Shown here: in pieces, positions 17,601 through 27,385 of the stretch
Position numbering within the stretch: position 1 is the stretch's first letter
Layout: each line of letters opens with the position of its first letter
Program-made: the position numbers and the translations under genes
Assembly (NCBI GenBank): GCA_044448905.1
Contig: JBIOHJ010000013.1
Span: 1-38,012 of the forward strand
Direction of reading: 5' to 3'
Source of the DNA: JBIOHJ01 sp044448905
GTDB lineage: Bacteria; Bacteroidota; Bacteroidia; AKYH767-A; OLB10
Length of the DNA stretch: 38,012 nucleotides
The notes under the pieces: model-generated
Seen by the model: only the letters and a program-made list of their open reading frames with translations
Databases searched by the model: none
Told to the model about the DNA's origin: nothing

Positions 17601-20453
17601 GGCAACAGTGCCATAAAAACTTTTAGTTTTAAAATCAGAACATCCTGCTGAATCGACAATGCTTAGTGAAATAACATAATTACTGTAAGCACTCGTAAAG
17701 GTATGCGTAGGATTAGCAAGAGAAGAAACCGACCCGTCACCAAAATTCCAGGTATAGTTTGAAGCATTTGGTGCATTGCTGAAAAGAGAAACGACATTGC
17801 CGAGGCAGGCACTTGTATTCACTATTGAAAATCCCGCATCAACACCATTTACTTTAATTGCACCGGGCTGAAATATCGTATCAGGAATACCCGAACTATT
17901 TTGAGTTATAAGCTGGAGACTAAATAGACCGGTATTTGCAAATGTATGAACCGGGTTTTTCAGGGTTGATGTTGTCCCATCACCAAAATCCCATAACCAG
18001 GAAACTGCATTCAAAACCGGGCTGTGAAAATGTATGGTAAGAGGAGCACAACCTTCCTGGGGTTCAGGTTCATTAATGACAATTGTATCGCCAAGTTGAA
18101 CAACACCACCCGAACCGAATTCTACATTCGGAAAATCTATAGTCACTGAGCAACTGTCATTCCAGACAGTTAATGAAATATTATAAGGAGGGGCAGTTAT
18201 AAAAACATGAGAAGGGTTTTGGAGGTTTGAAGTTGTTCCATCACCAAAATCCCAAAGCCAATTCGTAGCCCCCAGTGAATTTGCTTCAAATAGTACATTA
18301 AGCGGAGGAACTGAATCCTGTGTAGATGCTGTTGGCGCTGCTAATAATGGCTCAAAACTAATTGCGTAATTATGAGTCGAGGTAAAAACACATCCGTCAG
18401 AAGTAGTAATAGTGAGGCTAACACTATATGTACCCGGATTGCTGTAAATATGTGTTGGGTTTTGCTGGGTCGATGTTGTTCCGTCACCAAAATTCCACAA
18501 CCAGGAAATTGCATTGACAGAACTGTCTGTAAAATAAGCTGTGTAAGGCGGACATAATTCAGTAGCATATGAAAAGGTCGCTTCACCATCATTTATAATG
18601 TAAGTACTGTACAAGGCAATATTCTGATCACACTGGCTGCCGTTGCTTTGAGTGTTTAACGATACATTGTAAGTTCCCGCACTAATGTAAGTATGCGATG
18701 GATTTTGAAGACTTGAAGAGCCGCCATCTCCAAAATTCCATAACCAGCCAACTGCGCCTGCTGATGAATCGCTGAAATTTACAGTAAAAGGCGCACAGCC
18801 TGTTACAGGTGGTGGTGCTACAAAATTGCTTTGTGCCGCACTTACAGTAACAGGTGATGGCATAGTGTAAACGGCTGAACAGCCTGAACCATCTGTCACG
18901 GTAAGACTAACCGTGTAAATACCCGAACTTGAAAACGTATGTTGCGGATGCAATTGCGATGAAGTAGTTCCATCTCCAAAATTCCAGTTGTATTGAAGCC
19001 CCGGTGGATTTACCTGGCTCGTAAAATTTACAACTAACGGGGGGCATCCTGTAGTATAATCAGCATTGAATGAAACCTGTGAGCTGGTAGTATTGATCAA
19101 TGGAGACATGGAAACTAAAGTGCTGCATCCCTGTGCGTTTATTACCGTGATTGAACTTGTAAATGACCCTGCTGATGTATAAATATGAGAAGGGCTTGCT
19201 TGCGTTGAAGTGGCTCCATCTCCAAAATTCCATAAATATGAATTGCCTGAGCCGGGTGTGGTGTTTGTGAATTGAACTGTCAATGGCGTGCATCCTGTAT
19301 AATTGGCAATGGTGTAGCTCCCTAAAGTAGCTTGTAAAATATTCAGGCTGTTTATAGCAGATGTGTTTGTACACCCATTAGCATAAGTCACATGCAAACT
19401 GATAACCGGGCTTCCAGCTATCGTATACGTATGGGACGGATTTTGCAAATTGGAGTTTGTGCCATCTCCAAAATCCCAGTAATAAGTAGCGGCAACAGCT
19501 GGAGTAGAAAAATTTAACACAGATTGTGTACAGGCCAATGAATTGCTGACCGAAATTGCGGGAGCTGGGTTATCCAATATCTCAACTAAATCAGTTTGTG
19601 TTTGTGTAGCCGCACATCCTGATGAATTAGTAACAGTAAGAGTAACCGTAAATACACCTGCGCTTGAATAAATATGATTTGGATTTTGCTGGCCTGATGT
19701 GTTTCCGTCACCAAAATTCCAATTGTATGAACCAGATGAAACCCCACTCGTTGTAAATGAAAACACTTGCGATTGATTGCAACTTGTGGTCTGGTTAACT
19801 GTAAATGCAACAACCGGAGCCGGGTTTATTGTAATGTATTGTGCTTTTGTCATGGGTGCCGAGCATGCTGACGTTCCGTTGTAAACAATCAGTGTCACTG
19901 TAAATTGTCCGGCATTGCTGTACGTATGTGATGGATTGGTTGTTGTTGAAGTGTTTCCATCACCGAAATCCCACAGGCATGATGAATAATTTAGAGATGA
20001 ATTTGTAAATGAAATCAGGTTTGAATTTTCACATCCTGTTGTAAAATTTGCTGTAAAATCAGCAGTGGGAATAGTGGAAACAGAAATGTAATTGTTGATA
20101 TTTAACGAATCTTTCAAACCGGTCGGTCCTGTTGCAACCAATTTAACATTGTAATTTCCTGAACCGGTATAAACTGTTACAGGATTAGTAAGTGTTGAAG
20201 TGTTTCCATTACCAAAATCCCAGAAGTAAGAAATTGCATTTGTAGAATTGTTTATGAATTGGATGTTTAATGGCGCACATCCTGAAGTTGTACCGGCAGT
20301 CGAAAATGCTGCATTGGGTGTCTGAGCATTTGAATGAATTCCAATCAGGCAAATTATAAAAACTAAAATTCTTGCCAGGCCTTTTTTGCTTTCGCAAATA
20401 AGCGCTGACCGCAAAGAAATTTTCGAATGAATTTGAGTTTGGTTACTATTCAA
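14616..20453 (-). CDS. Giant PKD-repeat surface protein ending in a cut-off FnIII domain
   Basis: This protein has 1945 residues. After a long basic n-region comes a signal peptide (LARILVFIICLIGIHSNAQ). I count 19 PKD domains by their W(D/N)FG(D/N)G motifs, each about 85-90 residues and usually followed by NP.H.Y...G.Y.V.L.V. Next come four FnIII-like domains (about 90 residues each, with YDIYR ... YYYQIKV). The fourth stops after WEVIRIVDGNTFDIDDKE, missing its last strands. Proteins of this kind usually end in a T9SS or CHU_C-type tail; none is present, and no frame beyond the stop continues the domain. There is no in-frame ATG: the first usable start is TTG at the given position. A role as adhesin or gliding-type surface filament is inferred from the domains. 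Confidence 0.88.
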   Translation of the reverse strand: MNSNQTQIHSKISLRSALICESKKGLARILVFIICLIGIHSNAQTPNAAFSTAGTTSGCAPLNIQFINNSTNAISYFWDFGNGNTSTLTNPVTVYTGSGNYNVKLVATGPTGLKDSLNINNYISVSTIPTADFTANFTTGCENSNLISFTNSSLNYSSCLWDFGDGNTSTTTNPSHTYSNAGQFTVTLIVYNGTSACSAPMTKAQYITINPAPVVAFTVNQTTSCNQSQVFSFTTSGVSSGSYNWNFGDGNTSGQQNPNHIYSSAGVFTVTLTVTNSSGCAATQTQTDLVEILDNPAPAISVSNSLACTQSVLNFSTPAVAATYYWDFGDGTNSNLQNPSHTYTIAGSPVISLHVTYANGCTNTSAINSLNILQATLGSYTIANYTGCTPLTVQFTNTTPGSGNSYLWNFGDGATSTQASPSHIYTSAGSFTSSITVINAQGCSTLVSMSPLINTTSSQVSFNADYTTGCPPLVVNFTSQVNPPGLQYNWNFGDGTTSSQLHPQHTFSSSGIYTVSLTVTDGSGCSAVYTMPSPVTVSAAQSNFVAPPPVTGCAPFTVNFSDSSAGAVGWLWNFGDGGSSSLQNPSHTYISAGTYNVSLNTQSNGSQCDQNIALYSTYIINDGEATFSYATELCPPYTAYFTDSSVNAISWLWNFGDGTTSTQQNPTHIYSNPGTYSVSLTITTSDGCVFTSTHNYAISFEPLLAAPTASTQDSVPPLNVLFEANSLGATNWLWDFGDGTTSNLQNPSHVFITAPPYNISLTVWNDSCSVTIDFPNVEFGSGGVVQLGDTIVINEPEPQEGCAPLTIHFHSPVLNAVSWLWDFGDGTTSTLKNPVHTFANTGLFSLQLITQNSSGIPDTIFQPGAIKVNGVDAGFSIVNTSACLGNVVSLFSNAPNASNYTWNFGDGSVSSLANPTHTFTSAYSNYVISLSIVDSAGCSDFKTKSFYGTVANAVTSNKRQVCANDTIFFTSSSLNYASFLWDFGDGNTSSLPDPFHIYTDSGTYNVLLTVTDTTGCNQTFSLPHTVEVYKPQADFTVNNLWSACWGVWFGFNNQSVNCSSWLWDFGDGTTSTQQNPQHFCSVPGYHNVTLTVFQYQCSSSFTIPNAMYVEDVTADFSYTKNSECLPLTATFNDLSKDAVSWLWDFGDGTISTLQNPVHIFSTLPTAPVLLKVEDMYGCVDTISKIMVSPILAGFTLTGENGCKPLQVTFTDTSSNAASWFWNFGDGTTDSSANPVHIYQDNGYYNVQLIATSALGCIDTLQIDSLIYVAGPRAAFITDNTSGCAPSVFNFTDSSVFAQNWFWDFGDSSYSVAQNPSHIYSHPGTYSVMLTVSDTMGCNDTISHLNMIEVRGPVASFSVSSSQGCEPLQVQFSNTSVNAGNYFWNFGDGDTASVFEPVHNYLSPGNYIVSLLTNDSSGCESIYTLPDTIFVYAVPEAIFIASDSVGCTSSNFAFTNQSLNAASYTWDFGDGNSSTQISPVHSYVNAGIYSVSLIAAGIGGCVDTFYHPSSISIYTSPLADFAADVNEGCAPLSVQFNNLSSSLDNETYLWDFGNGNTSTQQNPAVTFTTPGFYTITLTVTNTGSCTDSKTQTAYIHVFDLLPPAAAPILTATVVSNSTVNITWANVADPDLYGYDLFRLNQQIGNYDLIYSLVDTNSSGLNVTTTYTDFNLHTLDSVYTYKVQTTDRCGNKILLAALNPHTTINVSATTVNQNIQVSWTSYFGCNFTKYDIYRDDDNNGNFKWIATVPSSQLTYLDTTFICPDNYSYKIRATDLCFNPYHSYSDTASAMPPSVLENQQVDVVYATVQDNRNVFLEWDAPQVQPEKVKQYDIYRSIDKLNYNFLATVAATDLSYLDANADVHHQNYYYQIKVINYCSITANDGVPGSSILLTSEFNEDTETAKLRWTRYEDWDTGVEKYVIERKNFSGEWEVIRIVDGNTFDIDDKE

Positions 20454-20683
20454 AATTGGGTAGGTTGTTCAGATTCCAAATAATTACGCAATTTGTCATG
20501 AAAGGTTATAATTAAAGCTTAAAAACTCCCTGAATTTCAATTGCATTTACGTCACTAACCAAAATTCAGCAATCTGCTATTAAGCTGTGCTTTCAAATAC
20601 AAGCAGCGTTACTCATGTAAGAAAAATTATTTATTAACGAAAACTGTAAAGGATATATCAAATCACCTATTTAATGACCTGAG
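20454..20683. other. AT-rich intergenic gap between divergent genes
   Basis: This gap holds no gene I can support. On the minus strand it must carry the promoter of the PKD gene, but I found no exact TAnnTTTG box there. The promoter of the M1 peptidase follows it on the plus strand. Confidence 0.5.
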
Positions 20684-20713
20684 TTGAATTATTAGTTAAT
20701 CCTCTTATTTTTG
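20684..20713 (+). promoter_or_regulatory. Promoter of the M1 peptidase-barrel gene
   Basis: TTG (20684-20686) and TATTTTTG (20706-20713) are 19 nt apart, which matches the Bacteroidetes -33/-7 arrangement. The -7 box lies 46 nt before the ATG. Confidence 0.7.
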
Positions 20714-20759
20714 TGATGTTAAATCATGTTATCGTTAGCTTATCTTCAATTTGCTGCGT

Positions 20760-23700
20760 ATGAAAATTTACTGTAAGAGATTTTTGTTTTGCATTGTTTT
20801 TCTCTTATTATCATACAAAAGCTTCCTGTTTTCGCAGAGTTACGATCCGCTTCATTCGCCAAACACATATCAAAACCAGGATAACCCTTATTACTGGAAA
20901 AACCGTCCGCCTCACGCGGACTATTGGCAGCAGGATGTTTATTATAAAATAGAAGCCTCATTAAATGACAGCACTGATATTATTAAGGGAAATCTTCGGC
21001 TTACTTATTCGAACAATTCACCCGATACATTAACTTTTGTTTATTTCCATCTTTATCAAAATGCTTTTCAGCCCGGTTCGTATCTCGATAATCTTACTAA
21101 AAACAATTCAGGTAATCCGCAGTGGGGGAAATATGAATCGCAAAAATTAGGAACCGTAATTGAATCCTTAAAAATTATTGAGGGTGAAAATAGTTTTGAA
21201 GCAAAAACTGAATTGGATAATACAATTCTTAAAGTTTTTTTGAAAAATTCTTTATTGCCGCAAGCTAAAATAAACTTCGTAATCAAATTCAAAACTTATT
21301 TTGATTCGGGAAGCGAGCGAAGACGGATGAAAAAATTTAATCCTTCTGCAGGATTTAAACAGTATGATGGTGTTCACTGGTATCCGCGCATTTGTGTTTA
21401 TGACCGGAAATTCGGGTGGGATACACAGCAACATTTAGGTCGTGAATTTTATGGTGATTTCGGAACGTTTGATGCTGAACTGACTTTTCCGAATCAGTAT
21501 ATTGTAGAAGCTACCGGTTATTTACAGAACCGTGCTGAAGTTTTGCCCGATGAATTAAGAAAAAAACTTGACATCAAAAACTTTGCAAGTAAGCCATTTA
21601 ATTCTCCGCCTTCAATTATTATTATCCCGGATGGCACAACTAAAACATGGAAATACCATGCTGAAAATGTTCATGATTTTGCATGGACTGCCGATCCTAC
21701 ATATCGCATTGGTGAAGCCTGGTGCCAGCCTGTTGAAACTTCCATGTTACCCGGTGCAGGTATTCAATGCGTTGCAATGGTGCAGGAACCGCATGCTGCC
21801 GGATGGCAAAATGCTGCTGAATATACAGCACGCATTATTCAACTATACTCTACCGACATTGGTTTATATGCATATCCTAAAATGGTTGTTGCCGATGCCC
21901 GTGATGGTATGGAATACCCAATGCTTACTTTAGATGGCGGTTTTGATCCCAATTACCGCAGCCTGTTTGCCCATGAAGTCGGTCACAACTGGTTTTTCGG
22001 GATAGTTGGAAATAATGAAACCTACCGTGCTCTTCTTGATGAAGGATTCACCCAGTTTTTAGAAAGCTGGGCAATGCAAAGGCTGGAACCCGAAGGTGAG
22101 CCACGTAATTTTGCAAATAAATATCAGCGAAAATTTTATAACACATTAAACCCAATCTACCAGGAAGTTTATTTCAGCTACCTGAATGATGCTCAGAAAG
22201 GCGAAGACGGTTTTTTGAATACCCACAGCGATATGTTTGGCGATCCGAACAATTCTGGCGGAGGCTACCGTACCGTATATCGCAAAACAGCAACCATGCT
22301 TTACAACCTGCAATATGTTTTAGGCGATGAGCTTTTTTTAAAAGCCATGCAGCATTATTTTAACCAATGGAAAATATGCCATCCATATCCCGAAGATTTC
22401 CGTCAGTCAATAATTGACTTTACAAAAGTTGATCTCAATTGGTTTTTTGATCAGTGGCTTGAAACAGACAAACGCATTGATTACAAAATATCCTGTGTTA
22501 AAAAAACAGAGACGCCTGATGTGTATCATATAAAATTCAAAAGAAAAGAGCGAATGCAAATGCCCATTGATTTCAGTGTGTATTCAAATAACGGATTAAA
22601 ATATGATTTTCATATTCCTAATAACTGGTTTGTAAAACAAACGGATGCGACAGTTCTTCCCAAATGGTTTGGATGGGATAAGCTGCAGCCTTACTATACT
22701 GCCGAAGTAAAAATACCGGGTGGAATTTATGATGTGGTTATTGACACAACTCATCGCCTTGCCGATTTTTATTTGCTTGACAATAGGAAAAAATTTCCTT
22801 CCACTTTGAAATTTGATTCCCGTATAAACAATTTACCCGACTGGCATAATTACGAAATGAAAGTGCGTCCAGATATGTGGTACAATTCCTATGATGGTTT
22901 TAAAATCGGTATGCATCTTGAAGGGCAGTATATGAATTACAAACATATATTCAGTTTCGACACGTGGGTCAATACAGGAATTGCGCAGGGTAATTTTGAG
23001 GAGCCCGTTGACCAAACTCAATTTGATCCCATCTCATTTAAAATAAATTATCGAACACCGATTCAGAAAATTTATAAAAACACTTTTATTGTGCTCTCAG
23101 CGAAAGCTTTAGATGGGTTGAACGCTTACAAAGGCGGCATTGAAAAATTCAGCAACAACAAGAAAACAAAGCTGGTTACTGAATTCCAATCATTATACCG
23201 AAGAAATACTACCGATCTTGATTACTTGCTTTATCCTGACGAATGGCAATCTGCTCAATACAATAACACATTGCGTTTTGGAGTGCAGCAGAATTATCGA
23301 GTTAAAAAGATAAATGGTGTGACTGATGTGATACTCGTTTCAAGTTCGCTTGGAAGTGATTATGACTATTCAAAAATTATTTTTCAAAATATAAATCGTG
23401 CTTCACTGAGCAAATTCGATATCGGCTTCAGGTTTTTTGTGCAGTTTGGAACAGGTGGTAACACTGCCAGTGAATCGGCATTATTTTTAGCCGGAGCAAA
23501 TCCTGAAGAATTAATGGATGATAAATTTACTCGTTCGCGTGGATTTGTTCCGACTGAGTGGTTAGGATATTCGGAAAAAACCAATCACTTTCAACAGGGA
23601 GGCGGATTAAACTTGAGGGGATATGCCGGCTACTTAATTACCGAAGATGCGAATGGTGAAGTCCGATATATTTACAAAGGAAATTCAGGCGCTGCTATAA

Positions 23701-24017
23701 ATATTGAAATTGATTTTGACCGTCTTTTCAAAATCGCGCCTTTATTTACAAAGAAGTGGCTGAAGTTTGACACCTATTTATTTGCTGATGCCGGAGTCAT
23801 TAATGAAAATACACAGGATGAAGATTTAAAATTCGGAGCACTGCGTGCCGATGCGGGAATTGGCGCATCATTAACTATTAAAAAATTCGGTCCGCTTGAA
23901 ATGGTGAATCCATTTACCATTCGTTTTGATGCACCATTGGTTTTAAACCGCCCGCCTTTTGCCGAAAAGGACTACTTTAAATTCAGGTGGGTGATGGGAG
24001 TGAGCAGGAGTTTTTAG
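20760..24017 (+). CDS. M1-family metallopeptidase fused to an Omp85-like outer-membrane barrel
   Basis: This 1085-residue protein has a signal peptide (MKIYCKRFLFCIVFLLLSYKS...FSQ). The N-terminal 600 or so residues are an M1 zinc peptidase: the substrate-binding segment GMEYP takes the place of GAMEN, and the zinc site HEVGH (405-409) is followed after exactly 18 residues by E428, the spacing expected for M1. From about residue 690 the protein changes to alternating beta-strand sequence. It begins YNSYDGFKIGMHLEGQY, contains GGGLNLRGYAGY (LRGY at 952-955) like the Omp85 L6 loop motif, and ends FRWVMGVSRSF with the terminal Phe typical of barrels. I infer a peptidase anchored by its own outer-membrane barrel. 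The ATG is preferred over a TTG 9 nt upstream. Confidence 0.85.
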   Translation: MKIYCKRFLFCIVFLLLSYKSFLFSQSYDPLHSPNTYQNQDNPYYWKNRPPHADYWQQDVYYKIEASLNDSTDIIKGNLRLTYSNNSPDTLTFVYFHLYQNAFQPGSYLDNLTKNNSGNPQWGKYESQKLGTVIESLKIIEGENSFEAKTELDNTILKVFLKNSLLPQAKINFVIKFKTYFDSGSERRRMKKFNPSAGFKQYDGVHWYPRICVYDRKFGWDTQQHLGREFYGDFGTFDAELTFPNQYIVEATGYLQNRAEVLPDELRKKLDIKNFASKPFNSPPSIIIIPDGTTKTWKYHAENVHDFAWTADPTYRIGEAWCQPVETSMLPGAGIQCVAMVQEPHAAGWQNAAEYTARIIQLYSTDIGLYAYPKMVVADARDGMEYPMLTLDGGFDPNYRSLFAHEVGHNWFFGIVGNNETYRALLDEGFTQFLESWAMQRLEPEGEPRNFANKYQRKFYNTLNPIYQEVYFSYLNDAQKGEDGFLNTHSDMFGDPNNSGGGYRTVYRKTATMLYNLQYVLGDELFLKAMQHYFNQWKICHPYPEDFRQSIIDFTKVDLNWFFDQWLETDKRIDYKISCVKKTETPDVYHIKFKRKERMQMPIDFSVYSNNGLKYDFHIPNNWFVKQTDATVLPKWFGWDKLQPYYTAEVKIPGGIYDVVIDTTHRLADFYLLDNRKKFPSTLKFDSRINNLPDWHNYEMKVRPDMWYNSYDGFKIGMHLEGQYMNYKHIFSFDTWVNTGIAQGNFEEPVDQTQFDPISFKINYRTPIQKIYKNTFIVLSAKALDGLNAYKGGIEKFSNNKKTKLVTEFQSLYRRNTTDLDYLLYPDEWQSAQYNNTLRFGVQQNYRVKKINGVTDVILVSSSLGSDYDYSKIIFQNINRASLSKFDIGFRFFVQFGTGGNTASESALFLAGANPEELMDDKFTRSRGFVPTEWLGYSEKTNHFQQGGGLNLRGYAGYLITEDANGEVRYIYKGNSGAAINIEIDFDRLFKIAPLFTKKWLKFDTYLFADAGVINENTQDEDLKFGALRADAGIGASLTIKKFGPLEMVNPFTIRFDAPLVLNRPPFAEKDYFKFRWVMGVSRSF

Positions 24018-24018
24018 C

Positions 24019-24026
24019 TACCTTTG
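24019..24026 (+). promoter_or_regulatory. -7 box of secA (TACCTTTG)
   Basis: Exact TAnnTTTG match, starting 1 nt after the peptidase stop and 32 nt before the SecA ATG. An upstream in-frame GTG would place the box inside the coding region, so the downstream ATG is the likely start. Confidence 0.65.
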
Positions 24027-24058
24027 CATTCCATTTTTTAAAAATATTTTCATTAAGC

Positions 24059-27000
24059 ATGTTAGAATTAATTAATAAAGCTGTAGGCAGGCTTTTCGGA
24101 AGTAAATCTGAAACCGATCTGAAAGCTATTTCCCCGCAGATACAGGCGATAAAAGATGTTTATCCCTCTATTGAAGCGCTCAGTAACGATGCTTTGCGTG
24201 CAAAAACATTTGAATTCAGAAATAAAATAAATGAATACCTGAAGGAAACCGATGATGAGCTGTCATCTTTAAATGAGCAGGTTGAAAGCGATGCGGAAAT
24301 GGAGATGAAGCTCAAAGAAGAAACGTATGCTAAGATTGACCAGTTGAAGAAAGACCGCAATACAAAAATTGAAGAAGTTCTTAAACAAATTTTACCAGAA
24401 GCTTTTTGTGTGGTAAAACAAGTTGCAAAACGGTTTACCGAAAATGATGAGCTTGAAGTAACTGCCATTCAAAACGATAAAGACATTGCTGCCAAAAGAA
24501 ACAATGTAATTATCCGCGAAGACAAAGCTGTTTTTAAAAACAAATGGCTGGCCGCGGGAAACGAAGTTGCGTGGAATATGATTCATTATGATGTGCAGCT
24601 GATTGGAGGCGTTGTTTTGCACGATGGTAAAATTGCCGAGATGGGAACCGGGGAAGGAAAAACTTTAGTTGCCACGCTCCCTATTTATTTAAATGCCCTT
24701 GCAGGACGCGGAGTACACATTGTTACCGTTAACGATTACCTTGCCAAACGCGACTCTGAATGGAACGGACCTATTTTTGAATTCCTCGGACTAACGGTTG
24801 ACTGTATTGACAAACACCAGCCTAATTCAAATGAACGAAGAAAGGCATACCAGGCTGACATCACTTACGGAACAAATAACGAATTTGGTTTTGATTACCT
24901 GCGCGATAACATGGCGCGTACACCCGAAGACATGGTGCAGCGCCCGCATCATTATGCAATTGTTGATGAAGTGGATTCGGTTTTGATTGATGATGCACGG
25001 ACTCCCCTTATTATTTCGGGCCCCACACCCAAAGGTGAAGACCAGCAATTTCATGCGTTGAAGCCAAAAGTTGAAATTTTAATTAACGCACAGCGCAATT
25101 ATCTAAATACTGTATTAGCTGACGCAAAGAAGAAGTTTTCAGAAGGGAAAGAAGACGAAGCCGGAATGCCTTTACTGCGGGCTCACCGTGGCTTACCAAA
25201 AAATAAAGCATTAATAAAATTCCTGGGTGAAACCGGTGTAAAAGCATTATTGCTCAAAACCGAAAATCACTATATGCAGGATCAGAATAAAGAGATGCAT
25301 AAAGTGGATGCAGAGCTGTTTTTTGTGATTGATGAGAAAAACAACCAGGTTGAGCTAACCGAGAAGGGAATTGAACTAATTACTTCTTCCAATGAGGAAC
25401 CCAACTTTTTTGTAATGCCCGATGTGGGTTCTGCCATTGCCGAAATTGAAAGATCAACCGGCACTGACCAGGATAAGCTCGAACGCAAAGAAACACTGAT
25501 GCGTGATTTTGCAATTAAATCTGAACGCATTCATACCATCAACCAGTTAGTAAAGGCATATACACTTTTTGAAAATGATGTGGAATACATTCTTACCGAT
25601 GGCAAAGTAAAAATTGTTGATGAGCAAACCGGACGTGTGCTGGAAGGCAGACGCTACTCCGATGGATTGCACCAGGCAATTGAAGCCAAAGAAAATGTAA
25701 AGGTTGAAGCCGCTACGCAAACGTATGCAACCATCACTTTGCAAAATTATTTCCGCATGTATCACAAGTTGGCGGGAATGACAGGAACTGCCGAGACTGA
25801 AGCGGGCGAGTTCTGGCAGATTTATAAATTAGATGTGGTTGTTATTCCAACTAACCGGCCGGTTGTACGCAAAGACATGGAGGATTTGGTTTATAAAACC
25901 AAACGCGAAAAGTATAATGCTGTTATTGAAGAAATAACCAATCTCTCCAAAGCCGGCAGACCGGTGCTTGTAGGAACCACATCAGTAGAAATTTCCGAAC
26001 TGTTGAGCCGGATGCTGAAACTTCGCAATATTAAGCACAATGTCCTGAATGCAAAACAGCATCAGCGCGAAGCGGAAATTGTTGCCGAAGCAGGCTATGC
26101 GGGCACAGTTACCATTGCCACCAACATGGCAGGCCGCGGAACGGATATAAAACTCGGAGAGGGTGTAGTGAAGGCAGGTGGTTTGGCTATTGTAGGAACC
26201 GAGCGCCATGAATCAAGACGTGTAGACCGCCAGTTACGAGGTCGATCGGGACGACAGGGAGATCCCGGTTCTTCGCAATTTTTTGTTTCGCTCGAAGATG
26301 ATTTGATGCGTTTGTTCGGTTCTGACAGAATTGCGCGGCTGATGGACAGGATGGGAATTGAGGAAGGCGAAGTGATACAGCACAGCATGATTACCAAATC
26401 CATTGAGCGCGCGCAAAAGAAAGTGGAAGAAAATAACTTCGGTATCCGCAAACGTTTGCTCGAGTATGATGACGTGATGAATGCACAGCGTGAAGTGATT
26501 TATAAAAAACGCAGGCATGCATTGTTTGGTGAGCGTCTTTCGCTCGATTTGGATAACATGCAGTGGGATGTAAGCGAAAACCTGGTAAACGTATATTCTG
26601 AAACCGGGGAATTTGCTGAGTTCAAATTAGACCTTATCCGTTTTTTCTCTATTGAAAGCCCTGTCAGCGAACAGGAATTCCTGCAGCAGAAACCCGAAGA
26701 GCTTACCACAAAAGTTTACCATGCCGCACACGATCATTATAAAATAAAATCAAAGCTTATAGCGGATAAATCTTTTCCGGTTGTTAAGGATGTGTTTACC
26801 AACCAGGCAAATCAGTATGAAAATATTGTTGTTCCGTTTACCGATGGAATAAAGCAAATACAGGTTATTGCCAACCTGAAGAAAGCTTTTGAATCAAACG
26901 GAATGGAATTAGTGAACGCTTTTGAGAGAAGCATCACGTTAGCATTGATTGATGACGCATGGAAAGAACACCTCCGCGAAATGGATGAGTTGAAAACATC

Positions 27001-27370
27001 GGTACAAAATGCGGTGTACGAACAAAAAGATCCGTTGCTGATTTACAAATTCGAATCGTTTGAATTATTCAAACAAATGGTAGAACGAGTAAATAAAGAT
27101 ATTCTTTCGTTCCTTTTCAAAGGATTTATTGCCATACAGGATCCCGCGAATGTGCGCGAAGCAAAAGCGCCTCAGCGTATGGACATGAGCCGCATGCGTA
27201 CAACAAAAGACGAAGCCGGTTCATCAATTGGTAACGGACAGCAGCAACGCCAGCAGGCTCCTCCTAAATTATCTCCCGTTCGTGTAGAACAAAAGGTGGG
27301 ACGTAATGAACCCTGCCCGTGCGGAAGCGGAAAGAAATTTAAGAATTGCCACGGGGCGAACGCGGAATAA
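24059..27370 (+). CDS. secA: Preprotein translocase ATPase SecA
   Basis: SecA is the motor of Sec export: it binds preproteins and SecYEG at the inner membrane and pushes substrates through with ATP. This copy has 1103 residues, longer than the roughly 900 of the E. coli protein, as is usual in Bacteroidetes; the extra length includes an acidic/coiled insert near residues 75-110 and a longer middle. Walker A is GTGEGKT (196-202), the DEAD-like box DEVDS starts at 303, and TNMAGRGTDI and QLRGRSGRQGDPG form the second motor domain. The C-terminal tail carries the zinc motif CPCGSGKKFKNCH. The start MLELINKAVG matches the family. It supplies the first export step for the T9SS cargo encoded around it. 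Confidence 0.98.
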   Translation: MLELINKAVGRLFGSKSETDLKAISPQIQAIKDVYPSIEALSNDALRAKTFEFRNKINEYLKETDDELSSLNEQVESDAEMEMKLKEETYAKIDQLKKDRNTKIEEVLKQILPEAFCVVKQVAKRFTENDELEVTAIQNDKDIAAKRNNVIIREDKAVFKNKWLAAGNEVAWNMIHYDVQLIGGVVLHDGKIAEMGTGEGKTLVATLPIYLNALAGRGVHIVTVNDYLAKRDSEWNGPIFEFLGLTVDCIDKHQPNSNERRKAYQADITYGTNNEFGFDYLRDNMARTPEDMVQRPHHYAIVDEVDSVLIDDARTPLIISGPTPKGEDQQFHALKPKVEILINAQRNYLNTVLADAKKKFSEGKEDEAGMPLLRAHRGLPKNKALIKFLGETGVKALLLKTENHYMQDQNKEMHKVDAELFFVIDEKNNQVELTEKGIELITSSNEEPNFFVMPDVGSAIAEIERSTGTDQDKLERKETLMRDFAIKSERIHTINQLVKAYTLFENDVEYILTDGKVKIVDEQTGRVLEGRRYSDGLHQAIEAKENVKVEAATQTYATITLQNYFRMYHKLAGMTGTAETEAGEFWQIYKLDVVVIPTNRPVVRKDMEDLVYKTKREKYNAVIEEITNLSKAGRPVLVGTTSVEISELLSRMLKLRNIKHNVLNAKQHQREAEIVAEAGYAGTVTIATNMAGRGTDIKLGEGVVKAGGLAIVGTERHESRRVDRQLRGRSGRQGDPGSSQFFVSLEDDLMRLFGSDRIARLMDRMGIEEGEVIQHSMITKSIERAQKKVEENNFGIRKRLLEYDDVMNAQREVIYKKRRHALFGERLSLDLDNMQWDVSENLVNVYSETGEFAEFKLDLIRFFSIESPVSEQEFLQQKPEELTTKVYHAAHDHYKIKSKLIADKSFPVVKDVFTNQANQYENIVVPFTDGIKQIQVIANLKKAFESNGMELVNAFERSITLALIDDAWKEHLREMDELKTSVQNAVYEQKDPLLIYKFESFELFKQMVERVNKDILSFLFKGFIAIQDPANVREAKAPQRMDMSRMRTTKDEAGSSIGNGQQQRQQAPPKLSPVRVEQKVGRNEPCPCGSGKKFKNCHGANAE

Positions 27371-27385
27371 CTATTAATCATATTT

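Noticed and set aside
23987..24058. Longer N-terminus for SecA
   Set aside because: It overlaps the peptidase stop and the TACCTTTG box, and SecA proteins begin near MLELINK-like sequence.
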